Below, piece after piece: positions 33,975-42,920 of a stretch of 64,000 nt of DNA. How positions within the stretch are numbered: position 1 is the first letter of the stretch; every line of letters starts with the position of its first letter. The notes under the pieces were generated by a model. The model had not been told where the DNA came from and did no database searches. It worked only from the letters and a program-made list of their open reading frames with translations. The stretch comes from Spirosoma sp. SC4-14 (GTDB lineage Bacteria > Bacteroidota > Bacteroidia > Cytophagales > Spirosomataceae), in the NCBI RefSeq assembly GCF_037201965.1, contig NZ_CP147518.1:4953001-5017000 (forward strand), written 5' to 3'. A program made the translations under genes and the position numbers.

Positions 33975-34955
33975 GTGTCACGCATTTTAACAGGTATTCA
34001 AAGCAGCGGGCGACCGCATTTAGGAAACATTCTGGGGGCTATTAAACCCGCTATCGATTTATCTAAACACCCTGACAATGAATCGTTTTTATTCATTGCC
34101 GATCTTCATTCGCTAACCACAATTAAGGATGGGCCAACGCGCCGTGAATTTACAAAAGCGGTGGCGGCTACCTGGCTGGCGTTTGGGCTTGATACGACAA
34201 AAAATACATTCTGGCGCCAGTCCAGGGTGTCTGAACATACCGAACTATGCTGGTATCTGAGCTGCTTTACGCCGATTCCGATGCTTAATAATGCAACGTC
34301 GTTTAAGGAAAAATCGGATCGTGCGACGGGGGCGGTTAATACAGGACTTTTCGTTTATCCGGTCTTGCAGGCTGCCGATATTCTGCTCTACGATGCCGAA
34401 ATCATTCCGGTGGGTAAGGATCAACGCCAGCATATTGAAATGACCCGCGATATTGCCAGTACCTTTAACCGGCAGTATGATGAAGAAATATTCATACTGC
34501 CCGAAGCGCAGATTGACGACCGGCTAATGACGATTCCAGGAATCGACGGCGCAAAGATGAGTAAGTCGTATAATAATTATATCGACATTTTTCTGCCCGA
34601 AAATGAGTTATGGAAAGTGATCAAGAAGATCAAGTCTGACTCGACCCCGCTCGAAGACCCCAAAAACCCGGATACCGATATTACATTCCAGCTATACTCG
34701 CTACTGGCATCTGACGAGCAAAAAGACGAACTTCGCCGGTTATATGAGGGTGGAAATTATGGCTACGGAATGGCAAAAAAAGCCCTTTACGAACTAATTA
34801 TCGCACAGTTTGCCACCGAACGGGAACGGTTCAACTACTATACGATTGAAAATCCTGATGCGCTGGAAGCTGAACTACAGGCAGGAGAAGAAAAAGCCCG
34901 TGCAGTGGCCAGTAAAACCATGACCCGCGTTCGTGAAAAGCTAGGATTTTGCTAG
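33975..34955 (+). CDS. trpS: Tryptophanyl-tRNA synthetase
   Basis: 326 residues, class I synthetase, cytoplasmic. RILTGIQSSGRPHLGNILGA carries the HIGH-type motif (PHLGN), GAKMSKSYNNYI the KMSKS loop, and VGKDQRQHIEMTRDIA the tryptophan-site segment. The start is the GTG at 33975 (VSRILTG); the in-frame ATG at 33912 lies inside inverted repeat copy C and would add 21 repeat-encoded residues. The length then fits the family. Confidence 0.93.
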   Translation: MSRILTGIQSSGRPHLGNILGAIKPAIDLSKHPDNESFLFIADLHSLTTIKDGPTRREFTKAVAATWLAFGLDTTKNTFWRQSRVSEHTELCWYLSCFTPIPMLNNATSFKEKSDRATGAVNTGLFVYPVLQAADILLYDAEIIPVGKDQRQHIEMTRDIASTFNRQYDEEIFILPEAQIDDRLMTIPGIDGAKMSKSYNNYIDIFLPENELWKVIKKIKSDSTPLEDPKNPDTDITFQLYSLLASDEQKDELRRLYEGGNYGYGMAKKALYELIIAQFATERERFNYYTIENPDALEAELQAGEEKARAVASKTMTRVREKLGFC

Positions 34956-34959
34956 ATTA

Positions 34960-35020
34960 TTGATTGAATGATTGAATTGTTCAACCGCAACGGCTGACCG
35001 TAATTCAATCATTCAACAAT
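34960..35020. repeat. Intergenic inverted repeat with GAATGATT words (copy D)
   Basis: TTGATTGAATGATTGAATT (about 34960-34978) pairs with AATTCAATCATTCAACAA (about 35002-35019). The arms are tandem TGATTGAA words. The loop contains GGCTGAC, also present in the loop of copy C. It lies between the convergent trpS and pgl stops and probably terminates both. Confidence 0.75.
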
Positions 35021-35755
35021 TCACAGCAACGCAGCCGCTTTCTCATCAACGAGCCATACTAACTCACCGTTGATCGGTTTGATCTCCTGCGAGGGATATT
35101 TGTCTGGATTATAGTCTCCCTCCAATACCTCCTTTAGCGGCTCGGCTTTTTTAGGGCCAGCAACCAGAAACACAACACACGACGCCCGATTCACAATAGG
35201 TGCCGTTAGCGTTAGCCGATACATACTCTGCTGAGTCAGGAAATACGCTTTTGTCCATGCTGTTTTTTCGTGAACAACCTCTGTGCCCGGAAACAAGGAT
35301 AGCGTATGCCCATCGTCGCCCATACCGAGTAAGACCAGATCGAAAGTTGGGCCGGTTTCGCCAAAATAGTCGTGTAAAATACGGTCGTAGTCGGCAGCAG
35401 CCGCTTCGGGTTCCAGTTCGGTATTCCAGACATGGATTTGTGATTCAGGCGTAAAAACATGACCAAGCAGCGTATCGTAAGCCATACCGGCATTACTCTG
35501 CTCATCATGAATAGACACGTAGCGTTCATCTCCCCAAAACACATGCAGTTGCGCCCACGGAATCTGTTCCCGGTAAGGCGATTTGGCCAAAAGTTCGTGT
35601 AGGGCTTTGGGAGTACTCCCTCCCGAGAGGGCAATAGTAAACCGCTCCTGGCCATCGGAGCCTGGCTTCTTCAGCACATCGGTTATGCGCTTTGCAATAA
35701 AGTCAGCCGCAGTTTTAGCCAGATCAGCAGGATTCTTGGTCGTTATGAGTTGCAT
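35021..35755 (-). CDS. pgl: 6-phosphogluconolactonase
   Basis: 244 residues, DevB/SOL family. FTIALSGGSTPKALHELLAK, then LHVFWGDERYVSIHDEQSN, FDLVLLGMGDDGHTLSLFPGT (catalytic His) and RLTLTAPIVNRASCVVFLVAG are typical. It hydrolyses 6-phosphogluconolactone, the zwf product, in the oxidative pentose phosphate path. It follows zwf on the minus strand after a 96-bp gap filled by an inverted repeat, so the ratio of the two transcripts may be set by that hairpin. Confidence 0.94.
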   Translation of the reverse strand: MQLITTKNPADLAKTAADFIAKRITDVLKKPGSDGQERFTIALSGGSTPKALHELLAKSPYREQIPWAQLHVFWGDERYVSIHDEQSNAGMAYDTLLGHVFTPESQIHVWNTELEPEAAAADYDRILHDYFGETGPTFDLVLLGMGDDGHTLSLFPGTEVVHEKTAWTKAYFLTQQSMYRLTLTAPIVNRASCVVFLVAGPKKAEPLKEVLEGDYNPDKYPSQEIKPINGELVWLVDEKAAALL

Positions 35756-35763
35756 CAGAAGGA

Positions 35764-35835
35764 GTTTTACGGTTTTCAGTGGCTCCGCTTGGTTAGAACC
35801 TAACTCTTGCGCGGAGCCACTGAAAACCGTAAACT
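35764..35835. repeat. Intergenic inverted repeat between zwf and pgl (copy E)
   Basis: Arms of 25 bp (35764-35788 and 35811-35835) pair with one or two mismatches (TTTTCAGTGGCTCCGC and its complement). The loop holds a second small hairpin, GTTAG-AAC-CTAAC. There is no long T-run on the minus strand. It lies inside a likely operon, so it may act as an RNA stabiliser or partial terminator. Confidence 0.85.
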
Positions 35836-35851
35836 AAAAACTTTTTCAACA

Positions 35852-37345
35852 TTATTTTGTCATCCATTCGAAGCCATCTTTCTCGATGAGGTCCATAGCC
35901 GCCTGTGGTCCCCACGAACCTGGTGCATAGTTCGGAAAATCGGTTGGCGCTTCACTACCCCAGGCTTCAATAATTGGCGTTACCACTTTCCAGGCAGCTT
36001 CTACCTGGTCGGCCCGCATAAACAGGGTTGCATCGCCCGTCATGGCATCGAGCAAAAGGGTTTCATAGGCTTCCGGCTCCTGACCATCGTAGGCCGTTTT
36101 GTAGCTAAATACCATTTCGACCGGATCGATAGCTAACGTCTGACCAGGCCGCTTCACCTGCAAACGCAACCGAATATCCATAGCGGGTTGTATACTGATC
36201 ACTAATTTATTAGCCTCCCAGGTACTGGTTGCTTCGCCCGGAAATGCATAGTTTGGAGCGGGTTTAAACTGGATGGTAATGACCGTTGTTTTCTCGGGCA
36301 TCGACTTGCCCGTACGCAGATAGAACGGCACATTTTCCCAGCGCCAGTTATCGACGTATAACTTAACGGCGGCAAACGTCTCGGTAGCCGAATCGGGTTT
36401 AACGCCCTCTTCTTCCCGATAACCGGGCATATCCTTATCTTTTACTTTACCTGGTCCATACTGCCCCCGCACCGCAACCTCATTGACCTGATCGGGTTGA
36501 ATCCGGCGGATAGCATTCAGCACATCTACTTTTTTGTTCCGAACTTCGTTGGCATCGAAACTGATCGGCGGCTCCGTAGCAACCATACACAGCACCTGCA
36601 ACAGGTGGTTCTGGATCATATCACGCAGGGCGCCAGAACCTTCGTAGTAGCCACCGCGCCCTTCCAGACCAACGGTTTCGGCCGCCGTAATCTGAATATG
36701 TTCGACATAACGCCGGTTCCAGATCGGTTCGAAGAGCGAATTGGCAAAGCGAAGGGCCAGTATATTCTGAACCGTTTCCTTACCCAGATAGTGGTCGATC
36801 CGGTAGATCTGTTCTTCGGCAAACAAGCCACCGAGTAGTGTATTTAGCTCCTGAGCCGTTTTCAGATCATGGCCAAACGGTTTTTCTACCACAATCCGAA
36901 CATGCGGTTTATCGTGGCAAAGCGGCAGTTTCGATAGGTTGGTAGCAATGCCAGGCACCAGTTGTGGCGCTACGGCCAGATAGAAGAGCACATTTGGTTC
37001 TTCACCCCACTCCTCTTTTCGGGCCGCTACAAAATCCGAAATTTTCGGATACGCAGTTTCGTCGCCACCGTCCATCTGCAAATAGGAGATGTGCGGTGCA
37101 AACTGATCCCACGGCCCATCCTTACGCCGGGAGAATTCTTTAACACCATCCAACAGGCGTTCGCGAAATGTTTCGTCTGTATAATTGCTCCGGCCAATAC
37201 CAACAACGGAGAAATTTTCTGGCAAATAAGTATCGATAAATAAATTGTAGAGCGCAGGTGTAAGTTTGCGCAAATTGAGATCTCCACTTCCACCAAAAAT
37301 AAAAATAACAGTGGCAGGAGGTCGCTGGTTAGTAGCAGGGATCAT
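35852..37345 (-). CDS. zwf: Glucose-6-phosphate 1-dehydrogenase
   Basis: 497 residues. FIFGGSGDLNLRKLTPALYNL gives the NADP-binding GxxGDL(N)xRK motif; RIDHYLGKETVQNI is the G6P-binding active site with catalytic His; EKPFGHDL is the conserved EKPFG motif, and YLRTGKSMPEKTT lies near the C-terminus. It makes NADPH and 6-phosphogluconolactone in the cytoplasm. It is divergent from rpiB; the 143-bp gap between them holds a palindrome and a promoter box. No gnd gene is adjacent. Confidence 0.95.
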   Translation of the reverse strand: MIPATNQRPPATVIFIFGGSGDLNLRKLTPALYNLFIDTYLPENFSVVGIGRSNYTDETFRERLLDGVKEFSRRKDGPWDQFAPHISYLQMDGGDETAYPKISDFVAARKEEWGEEPNVLFYLAVAPQLVPGIATNLSKLPLCHDKPHVRIVVEKPFGHDLKTAQELNTLLGGLFAEEQIYRIDHYLGKETVQNILALRFANSLFEPIWNRRYVEHIQITAAETVGLEGRGGYYEGSGALRDMIQNHLLQVLCMVATEPPISFDANEVRNKKVDVLNAIRRIQPDQVNEVAVRGQYGPGKVKDKDMPGYREEEGVKPDSATETFAAVKLYVDNWRWENVPFYLRTGKSMPEKTTVITIQFKPAPNYAFPGEATSTWEANKLVISIQPAMDIRLRLQVKRPGQTLAIDPVEMVFSYKTAYDGQEPEAYETLLLDAMTGDATLFMRADQVEAAWKVVTPIIEAWGSEAPTDFPNYAPGSWGPQAAMDLIEKDGFEWMTK

Positions 37346-37406
37346 TTGGTAAACAGGTTGTTGTCAAACCGAAAGACGGCGCAAGATACCTGCGTCCGTT
37401 CTGTTG

Positions 37407-37423
37407 AACAAGTTTAACTTGTT
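37407..37423. promoter_or_regulatory. Perfect 17-bp palindrome between zwf and rpiB
   Basis: AACAAGTT-T-AACTTGTT, a perfect dyad of two 8-bp halves around one base, inside a wider pair TGTTGAA (37402) and TTCAACA (37429). It lies 62 bp upstream of zwf and 29 bp before the rpiB promoter box, the right place for a regulator that controls both genes. The factor is unknown. Confidence 0.45.
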
Positions 37424-37451
37424 AAGGATTCAACATAGTCCATGATTCTAG

Positions 37452-37459
37452 TACATTTG
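37452..37459 (+). promoter_or_regulatory. Bacteroidota -7 promoter box for rpiB
   Basis: TACATTTG matches TAnnTTTG exactly and lies 29 bp upstream of the rpiB ATG. Confidence 0.6.
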
Positions 37460-37488
37460 AGCGTTGTTTCTTATTTACTGTTTACGCT

Positions 37489-37920
37489 ATGAAAATCGCC
37501 ATTGGCTCCGATCACGCCGGTTTCCACTACAAAGAAGCCATCAAAAACATGTTAACCGACCTGGGTCACGACGTTGTCGACAAGGGCACATACGCCGAAA
37601 CCCCCCCCGTCGATTACCCCCGGTTTATTCGTCCCGTTGCCGAAGCCGTTGCTGCCGGAGAGGTTGAACGGGGCGTGGTGCTGGGAGGATCGGGCAATGG
37701 CGAAGCCATGACAGCCAACCGCGTGAAAGGCGTTCGCTGTGCTCTCTGCTGGAACGAAGAATCAGCCCGATTAGGTCGCCAGCATAACAATGCCAATGTA
37801 ATTTCGCTGGGCGAACGAATGATGTCGGAAGAAACAGCCCTGAAACTCGTTCAGATCTGGCTCGACACGCCCTTTGAAGGAGGTCGGCATCTGGCGCGGA
37901 TTCAGGAGCTAGACGAGTAA
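37489..37920 (+). CDS. rpiB: Ribose-5-phosphate isomerase B
   Basis: 143 residues, LacA/RpiB fold. IAIGSDHAGFHYKEAIKNML, then VVDKGTYAETPPVDYP, and RGVVLGGSGNGEAMTANRVKG with the active-site region GSGNG (Cys replaced by Ser-Gly-Asn, as in many Actinobacteria and Bacteroidota). CWNEESARLGRQHNNANVISLG follows. It interconverts ribose-5-P and ribulose-5-P, in line with zwf and pgl next door. The ABC transporter gene starts 11 bp later. Confidence 0.92.
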   Translation: MKIAIGSDHAGFHYKEAIKNMLTDLGHDVVDKGTYAETPPVDYPRFIRPVAEAVAAGEVERGVVLGGSGNGEAMTANRVKGVRCALCWNEESARLGRQHNNANVISLGERMMSEETALKLVQIWLDTPFEGGRHLARIQELDE

Positions 37921-37931
37921 AAAGGGCATCT

Positions 37932-39692
37932 ATGGCCATTCTCTGGACCTATCTGAAGCCCTATCGCTGGCTGGCATTGTTCGCACTGCTGCTGGCTGGC
38001 ATTGCGCAGATTCTGGCGCTGATTGATCCAATCATTTTCGGTAAACTGATTGATGAATATGCTACGAGCCCAGGAACGAAACCCGATTCTGAAAAGATTT
38101 CGGGGGTGTTGCAGTTGCTGAGCATTGCGGTGGGTGTTGCCGTAGTAGCGAATATTACCAAAGCATTTCAGGAATACCAAACCCGGTTGGTTGTCCAGAA
38201 ATTCGGAACCGATATTTTCAACGATGGATTAAAACAAACACTTCGTTTGTCGTATCAGGAATTTGGCGACCAGAGTAGCGGTGCCACCCTATCCATTCTG
38301 CAAAAGGTCCGTACCGATACAGAGAAGTTCATCAACTCGTTTGTCAATATTCTCTTCTCGTCTATCGTTGGCATGGGGTTTCTGGTCTGGTATGCCATCA
38401 CAAAACATTGGGCGCTGGTACCGGTGTTTGTGATTGGGGTATTGGTGTTGGGAAGCCTGACCGGTTTGCTCAGTAAGCAGATCAAAACAACGCAACGGTC
38501 GATCAACCGCGAAACGGCTCTGATGTCGGGGGTAATTACCGAATCGCTGCACAATATCGAACTGATCAAAAGCCTCGGGCTGACGTTTCCCGAAATACGT
38601 CGGCTAAAAGGGCAAACCAACCGGATTTTCGAACTGGAAATGTTTAAGGTTCGGCGTGTGCGGCTGCTAACCTTCTGGCAAAGTACGACGCTCAATGTAC
38701 TGAAGCAATCGATCCTGTTTACGCTACTGTGGCTGATTTTTCATAATGTGCTCAGTACGGGTGAGTTGATTTCGATGCAGTTCATTTCGGTATCGATCTT
38801 CAATCCATTGCAGGATATGGGCAATATTATTCTGGCCTACCGCGAAACCGAAGCCGGACTGAACAGTTTTGAGCAGTTGATGCAGAAACCCATCGAACGA
38901 AATCCTGAGTCGCCCGTTGAGGTGGGACCAATTGAGCACCTCCGGTTTTCTGATGTTGTGTTTCAGCACAAAGGTGCTCGTCAGCATGCAATCGACGGCG
39001 TATCTTTTGAGGCTAGTCTGGGCGACACCATTGCCTTTGTAGGTCCATCGGGTTCGGGGAAGTCGACAATGGTAAAATTGCTGGTAGGCCTCTATCGACC
39101 CGTGGATGGCGAAATCTTTTACAACGACATTTCGACCAAAGACCTTCGATTCAATCCAATGCGTCGGCAAATCGGCTTCGTTACCCAGGATACACACCTG
39201 TTTTCGGGGACCATCCGCGAAAACCTGCTGTTTGTGAAGCCCGATGCAACCGAAGCCGACTTGCTCGATGCCCTAACTAAAGCGGCCTGTGGTCCATTGC
39301 TAGCTCGCTCCGAAAAAGGTCTCGATACGCAAATTGGCGAAGGAGGTTTGAAGATGTCCGGGGGAGAAAAACAACGGGTATCGATTGCCCGAGCCCTGGT
39401 TCGGCACCCCCGGTTGCTTATTTTCGACGAAGCTACCTCCGCGCTCGATTCCATTACGGAAGAGGAAATAACGGCTACCGTTCGCAGTGTTTCGGCCATG
39501 AATGAGCAGATAACGGTACTGATTGCTCACCGCTTATCAACCATCATGCATGCCGATACCATTTTTGTGCTGGAGAAAGGAAAGATTGTAGAAGCCGGAA
39601 ACCACCATGAGCTGGTTTCGCAAAAAGGGCTATATTACGCTATGTGGCGACAGCAAATAGGCGAACGAAAGACGGACGATGTTCGGGCCTGA
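37932..39692 (+). CDS. ABC exporter, fused permease and ATPase
   Basis: 586 residues. Six membrane helices (about 15-37, 55-75, 130-150, 155-175, 240-270) are followed by an ATP-binding domain (about 330-580): Walker A GPSGSGKSTMV, Q-loop VTQDTHLF, signature KMSGGEKQRVSIARAL, Walker B LLIFDEATSALDS and H-loop IAHRLSTI. The layout is that of MsbA/LmrA-type homodimeric exporters for lipids or drugs. The substrate is unknown. The first membrane segment begins right at the start (WTYLKPYRWLALFALLLAG). Co-directional with rpiB and probably in the same unit. Confidence 0.92.
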   Translation: MAILWTYLKPYRWLALFALLLAGIAQILALIDPIIFGKLIDEYATSPGTKPDSEKISGVLQLLSIAVGVAVVANITKAFQEYQTRLVVQKFGTDIFNDGLKQTLRLSYQEFGDQSSGATLSILQKVRTDTEKFINSFVNILFSSIVGMGFLVWYAITKHWALVPVFVIGVLVLGSLTGLLSKQIKTTQRSINRETALMSGVITESLHNIELIKSLGLTFPEIRRLKGQTNRIFELEMFKVRRVRLLTFWQSTTLNVLKQSILFTLLWLIFHNVLSTGELISMQFISVSIFNPLQDMGNIILAYRETEAGLNSFEQLMQKPIERNPESPVEVGPIEHLRFSDVVFQHKGARQHAIDGVSFEASLGDTIAFVGPSGSGKSTMVKLLVGLYRPVDGEIFYNDISTKDLRFNPMRRQIGFVTQDTHLFSGTIRENLLFVKPDATEADLLDALTKAACGPLLARSEKGLDTQIGEGGLKMSGGEKQRVSIARALVRHPRLLIFDEATSALDSITEEEITATVRSVSAMNEQITVLIAHRLSTIMHADTIFVLEKGKIVEAGNHHELVSQKGLYYAMWRQQIGERKTDDVRA

Positions 39693-39728
39693 CTGGAGGA
39701 TTTTGTCTGAACGTCGTAAAACAGTTTC

Positions 39729-41873
39729 ATGAATAAACGTACCCGACAGGTTAACTACTTTTTGTCAGGCCAGTATTTTTCCAATGGCCTGCGAACCACG
39801 CTATCCATTTTGCTACCCTCGCTCCTGCTGGCTCAGATCGACCAGTTGTCGATGGGGATGGCCATGTCGATGGGTGCGTTGAGTGTTAGCCTGAGCGATG
39901 CTCCCGGCCCAGTTCGGCATCGGCAAAACGGGATGGCCGCTACGGTTGCCTCTGGCTTTATCATTGCATTTATCACGGGGTTTGCCCGCATGAACGCGTT
40001 TACACTGGGCCTCGAAATTCTGGTGTTCGGGTTCCTCTTTTCCATGCTGAATGTTTACGGAGCCCGGGCGGCTTCGGTTGGCACAGCCGCGCTGCTGGTC
40101 ATGATTCTTACCCTCGACCGACCGCTCGACGTAAACGGTATTTTGGTGCAATCGGGTGCAATTCTGGCGGGTAGTATCTGGTATACGGTTATCAGCTTAC
40201 TGGCGTTCCGGCTCCAGCCTTATCGGTCGGCGCAGCAGGCACTGGGATTATGTATTCATGAAATTGCTAAGTTCATGGCCATAAAGGCCGATTTCTATAA
40301 TACGACAACCGAGCTCGAAAGCGACTATCGGCGACTGGTTACCCAGCAGGTCGTGGTAAGTGAAAAACAGGATGAAGTTCGGGAGTTGCTTTTCAAAAGT
40401 CGGCAATTTGTGGCCGAATCAACCAGCACCGGCCGGTTACTGGTACTGACGTTTGTGGATGTAGTCGACCTCTACGAACAAATCGTAACGATGTATTACG
40501 ACTACGCGGCCATTCGCGAGCGATTCGGGCCAACCGGCGTTCTGGACACGATAGCCCGGCTTGTTCGTCGGTTATCGACCGAACTCGACCACATTGGTCT
40601 GACAGTGCAATCGGTGGTACCGGCTCGCAAACCTATCGATTTTACCCATGCACTAAACAAGCTCAAAAATGAAATCGATGCACTTGGCGACCGGGAAGGC
40701 AGTACGCTGGTTTTGAAGAAAGTGCTGGTTACGTTGCGAAACATAAGTCAGCGACTGATAACGATGCAAACTCATATCAACGTTCCCGAGTCAAATCCAG
40801 CATCGCTCGAAGATCTGGAATATACGCGGTTTGTTTCTCACCAAAAAATCGACGTTAAAGCTTTTGTAGACAACCTGACGCTCAACTCGTCGGTATTCCG
40901 GCATTCGGTACGCGTAGCTTTAGCGATGCTGATTGGCTTCGTGGTTACGAAATTTCTTGAATACGGACACCATAGCTACTGGGTGCTGTTAACGATTTCG
41001 GTAATTCTTAAACCAGCCTTTAGCCTGACGAAACAACGGAATATGGAACGGATTATCGGAACGTTTGCGGGCGGAGTGGTCGGTATTCTGATTCTGTGGT
41101 TTATTCCTGACAAAACCGTGCATTTTGTGCTGATGGTGCTGTTTATGATTGGTACTTACAGCGCCCAGCGGGTCAACTACATCGTGATGGTTATTTGCCT
41201 CACGCCCTTCATTCTTATTTTGTTCAATTTTCTGGGCATTAGCTATTTTGGCGCTGCCGAAGAACGATTACTGGACACACTACTGGGTGGTTTTATTGCT
41301 TTTGCAGCCAGTTATTTAATTTTCCCCCGCTGGGAATCGGAGCAGTTAGCCAAACCGATGTACAATATACTGAAAGCCAATGTAAGCTACGTACAGCTTC
41401 TGCTCGATGTGCTATCTGGCAACCAGGTTGGCATTGTTGAGTATAAACTTGCCCGAAAAGAGGTGTATGTCACTTCGGCAAACCTCGCGGCCGCCTTCGA
41501 ACGAATGGTGTCGGAGCCTAAACACAAGCAACGAAACGAACAAACGATTTATAAATTCGTTGTGCTGAATCACATTCTGTCTTCCAGCGTAGCCACCATT
41601 ACTTCTGCTCTCGTTAGCGATAGCGCAAAAAGATACCCTGCTGCAACTATCCGCCCGGTCAAACGTGCATTGTTTACGCTGAGCGACAGTCTTTGGCGAT
41701 TAGAGAACAAACCGACAAAACCAGATACGGAAAAACCGGCCAAAACCACGTCGCCGACAGACATTCCCATAATAACCCTTTCGGCCGAAGACCGACTTCT
41801 GACCGAACAGTTAAATTTTATTCAGCAGGTCAGCAGCGACATTGGCAAACTAATTGATCAAATTCGGGAGTAG
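39729..41873 (+). CDS. FUSC-family inner membrane protein (YccS/YhfK-like)
   Basis: 714 residues. Two blocks of membrane helices (about 15-170 and 390-540) flank and precede cytoplasmic helical domains. RHSVRVALAMLIGFVVTKFL followed by GHHSYWVLLTISVILKPAFS, then RIIGTFAGGVVGILIL, is the fusaric-acid-resistance (FUSC/ArAE) signature GxYWxxLTxxxVLxPxxxxTxxRxxxRxxGTxxG. It may export aromatic acids or act in envelope homeostasis. It follows the ABC exporter by 36 bp. Confidence 0.88.
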   Translation: MNKRTRQVNYFLSGQYFSNGLRTTLSILLPSLLLAQIDQLSMGMAMSMGALSVSLSDAPGPVRHRQNGMAATVASGFIIAFITGFARMNAFTLGLEILVFGFLFSMLNVYGARAASVGTAALLVMILTLDRPLDVNGILVQSGAILAGSIWYTVISLLAFRLQPYRSAQQALGLCIHEIAKFMAIKADFYNTTTELESDYRRLVTQQVVVSEKQDEVRELLFKSRQFVAESTSTGRLLVLTFVDVVDLYEQIVTMYYDYAAIRERFGPTGVLDTIARLVRRLSTELDHIGLTVQSVVPARKPIDFTHALNKLKNEIDALGDREGSTLVLKKVLVTLRNISQRLITMQTHINVPESNPASLEDLEYTRFVSHQKIDVKAFVDNLTLNSSVFRHSVRVALAMLIGFVVTKFLEYGHHSYWVLLTISVILKPAFSLTKQRNMERIIGTFAGGVVGILILWFIPDKTVHFVLMVLFMIGTYSAQRVNYIVMVICLTPFILILFNFLGISYFGAAEERLLDTLLGGFIAFAASYLIFPRWESEQLAKPMYNILKANVSYVQLLLDVLSGNQVGIVEYKLARKEVYVTSANLAAAFERMVSEPKHKQRNEQTIYKFVVLNHILSSSVATITSALVSDSAKRYPAATIRPVKRALFTLSDSLWRLENKPTKPDTEKPAKTTSPTDIPIITLSAEDRLLTEQLNFIQQVSSDIGKLIDQIRE

Positions 41874-41902
41874 TTTTTTGTAGAGCTGTATAAAACCGAT
41901 TC

Positions 41903-42745
41903 CTATACCAACGCAATACCGTCTTCCCGCAGCACGATTTTGCGCTCCCGATATAAGGTACCAATGGCTTTTTTGAACGTTTTTTTGCTCATTTCCAGCG
42001 TGCGGTAAATGAGTTGCGGGTCGCTTTTATCGGTCAATGGTAAAAAACCGCTATTTGTTTTAAGCGTATCCAGAATCCGCTGGGCATTGGGTTCAACATT
42101 CTGATACCCCTCCTGCTGAAGGCTAACATCGATCCGATTATCGTCGCGAATGCGTTTAATATAGCCCGGCATCCGGTCGCCAACCTGAATAGGCTGAAAA
42201 ATTTCGTTCCGATATAAAAGCCCCTGATAGCGGTCGTTAATGATCACATTGAAGCCCAGATCAGTACGTTCGTAAGCCAGCAGATCGACGGCATCGCCTT
42301 CACGTAACTCCGACACATCCATATCCAGAAACCGACTTATTTTACTGGAAGCCACCAATCGGTTCGTCCGGCGGTCGAGATACAGATAAACCACATACCA
42401 TTGCCCAGCCTCCATCGGTTTGCTCTGCTCCTTATGAGGCACAAACAAATCCTTTTCGAGCCCCCAGTTCAGAAATGCGCCAATACCAGTGACCGACACA
42501 ACCGGCAAGGGCGCAAACTCATCGCGCATGATGTGTGGCGTCAGGGTTGTGGCAATCGGCCGGTCTTCGGAGTCCGTATAGACGAAAACGTCGATTTCTT
42601 CGCCAACAGCCAGCGACTCCGGGACATATTTGTTGGGTAACAATACATCTTCGTTGGGGTTATTGAGATACGGATCACCTAAGAAAAAACCGACGCTGGT
42701 TTCGCGCAGCGCCGTAAGTCGGTTCATACGGCCGATTCTAAGCAT
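41903..42745 (-). CDS. S1-domain RNA-binding protein, CvfB/YitL-like
   Basis: 280 residues. Repeated S1-like barrels: GRMNRLTALRETSVGFFLGD, then VVSVTGIGAFLNWGLEKDLF with the usual VxxxxxxGAFLxWGxxKDL core of CvfB, and GDRMPGYIKRIRDDNRIDVSLQ. The C-terminal winged-helix-like segment (KTNSGFLPLTDKSDPQLIY, MSKKTFKKAIGTLYRE) is the CvfB wHTH. It is expected to bind RNA in the cytoplasm; in Gram-positives it affects virulence gene expression. A start at 42727 (MNRLTAL) is also possible. Confidence 0.88.
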   Translation of the reverse strand: MLRIGRMNRLTALRETSVGFFLGDPYLNNPNEDVLLPNKYVPESLAVGEEIDVFVYTDSEDRPIATTLTPHIMRDEFAPLPVVSVTGIGAFLNWGLEKDLFVPHKEQSKPMEAGQWYVVYLYLDRRTNRLVASSKISRFLDMDVSELREGDAVDLLAYERTDLGFNVIINDRYQGLLYRNEIFQPIQVGDRMPGYIKRIRDDNRIDVSLQQEGYQNVEPNAQRILDTLKTNSGFLPLTDKSDPQLIYRTLEMSKKTFKKAIGTLYRERKIVLREDGIALV

Positions 42746-42768
42746 AAAAAATTACTAGAGCTTTCAGG

Positions 42769-42776
42769 CAAAAGTA
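42769..42776 (-). promoter_or_regulatory. Bacteroidota -7 promoter box for the S1-domain gene
   Basis: TACTTTTG on the minus strand matches TAnnTTTG exactly, 24 bp upstream of the ATG at 42745. Confidence 0.6.
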
Positions 42777-42887
42777 ACGATAAATTCCCGCCCCCGCTCA
42801 TTGACCATACAACCGCCAACTAACTACGTCTCATATTAAATTAATTTGAAGTTTTACCAGACACCGCTAAAGCAAGTAGACGGCATG

Positions 42888-42895
42888 TACATTTG
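42888..42895 (+). promoter_or_regulatory. Bacteroidota -7 promoter box for the universal stress protein
   Basis: TACATTTG matches TAnnTTTG exactly and lies 25 bp upstream of the ATG at 42921. The same octamer precedes rpiB. Confidence 0.6.
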
Positions 42896-42920
42896 AGACT
42901 AAAATCCCTCCCTATACATC

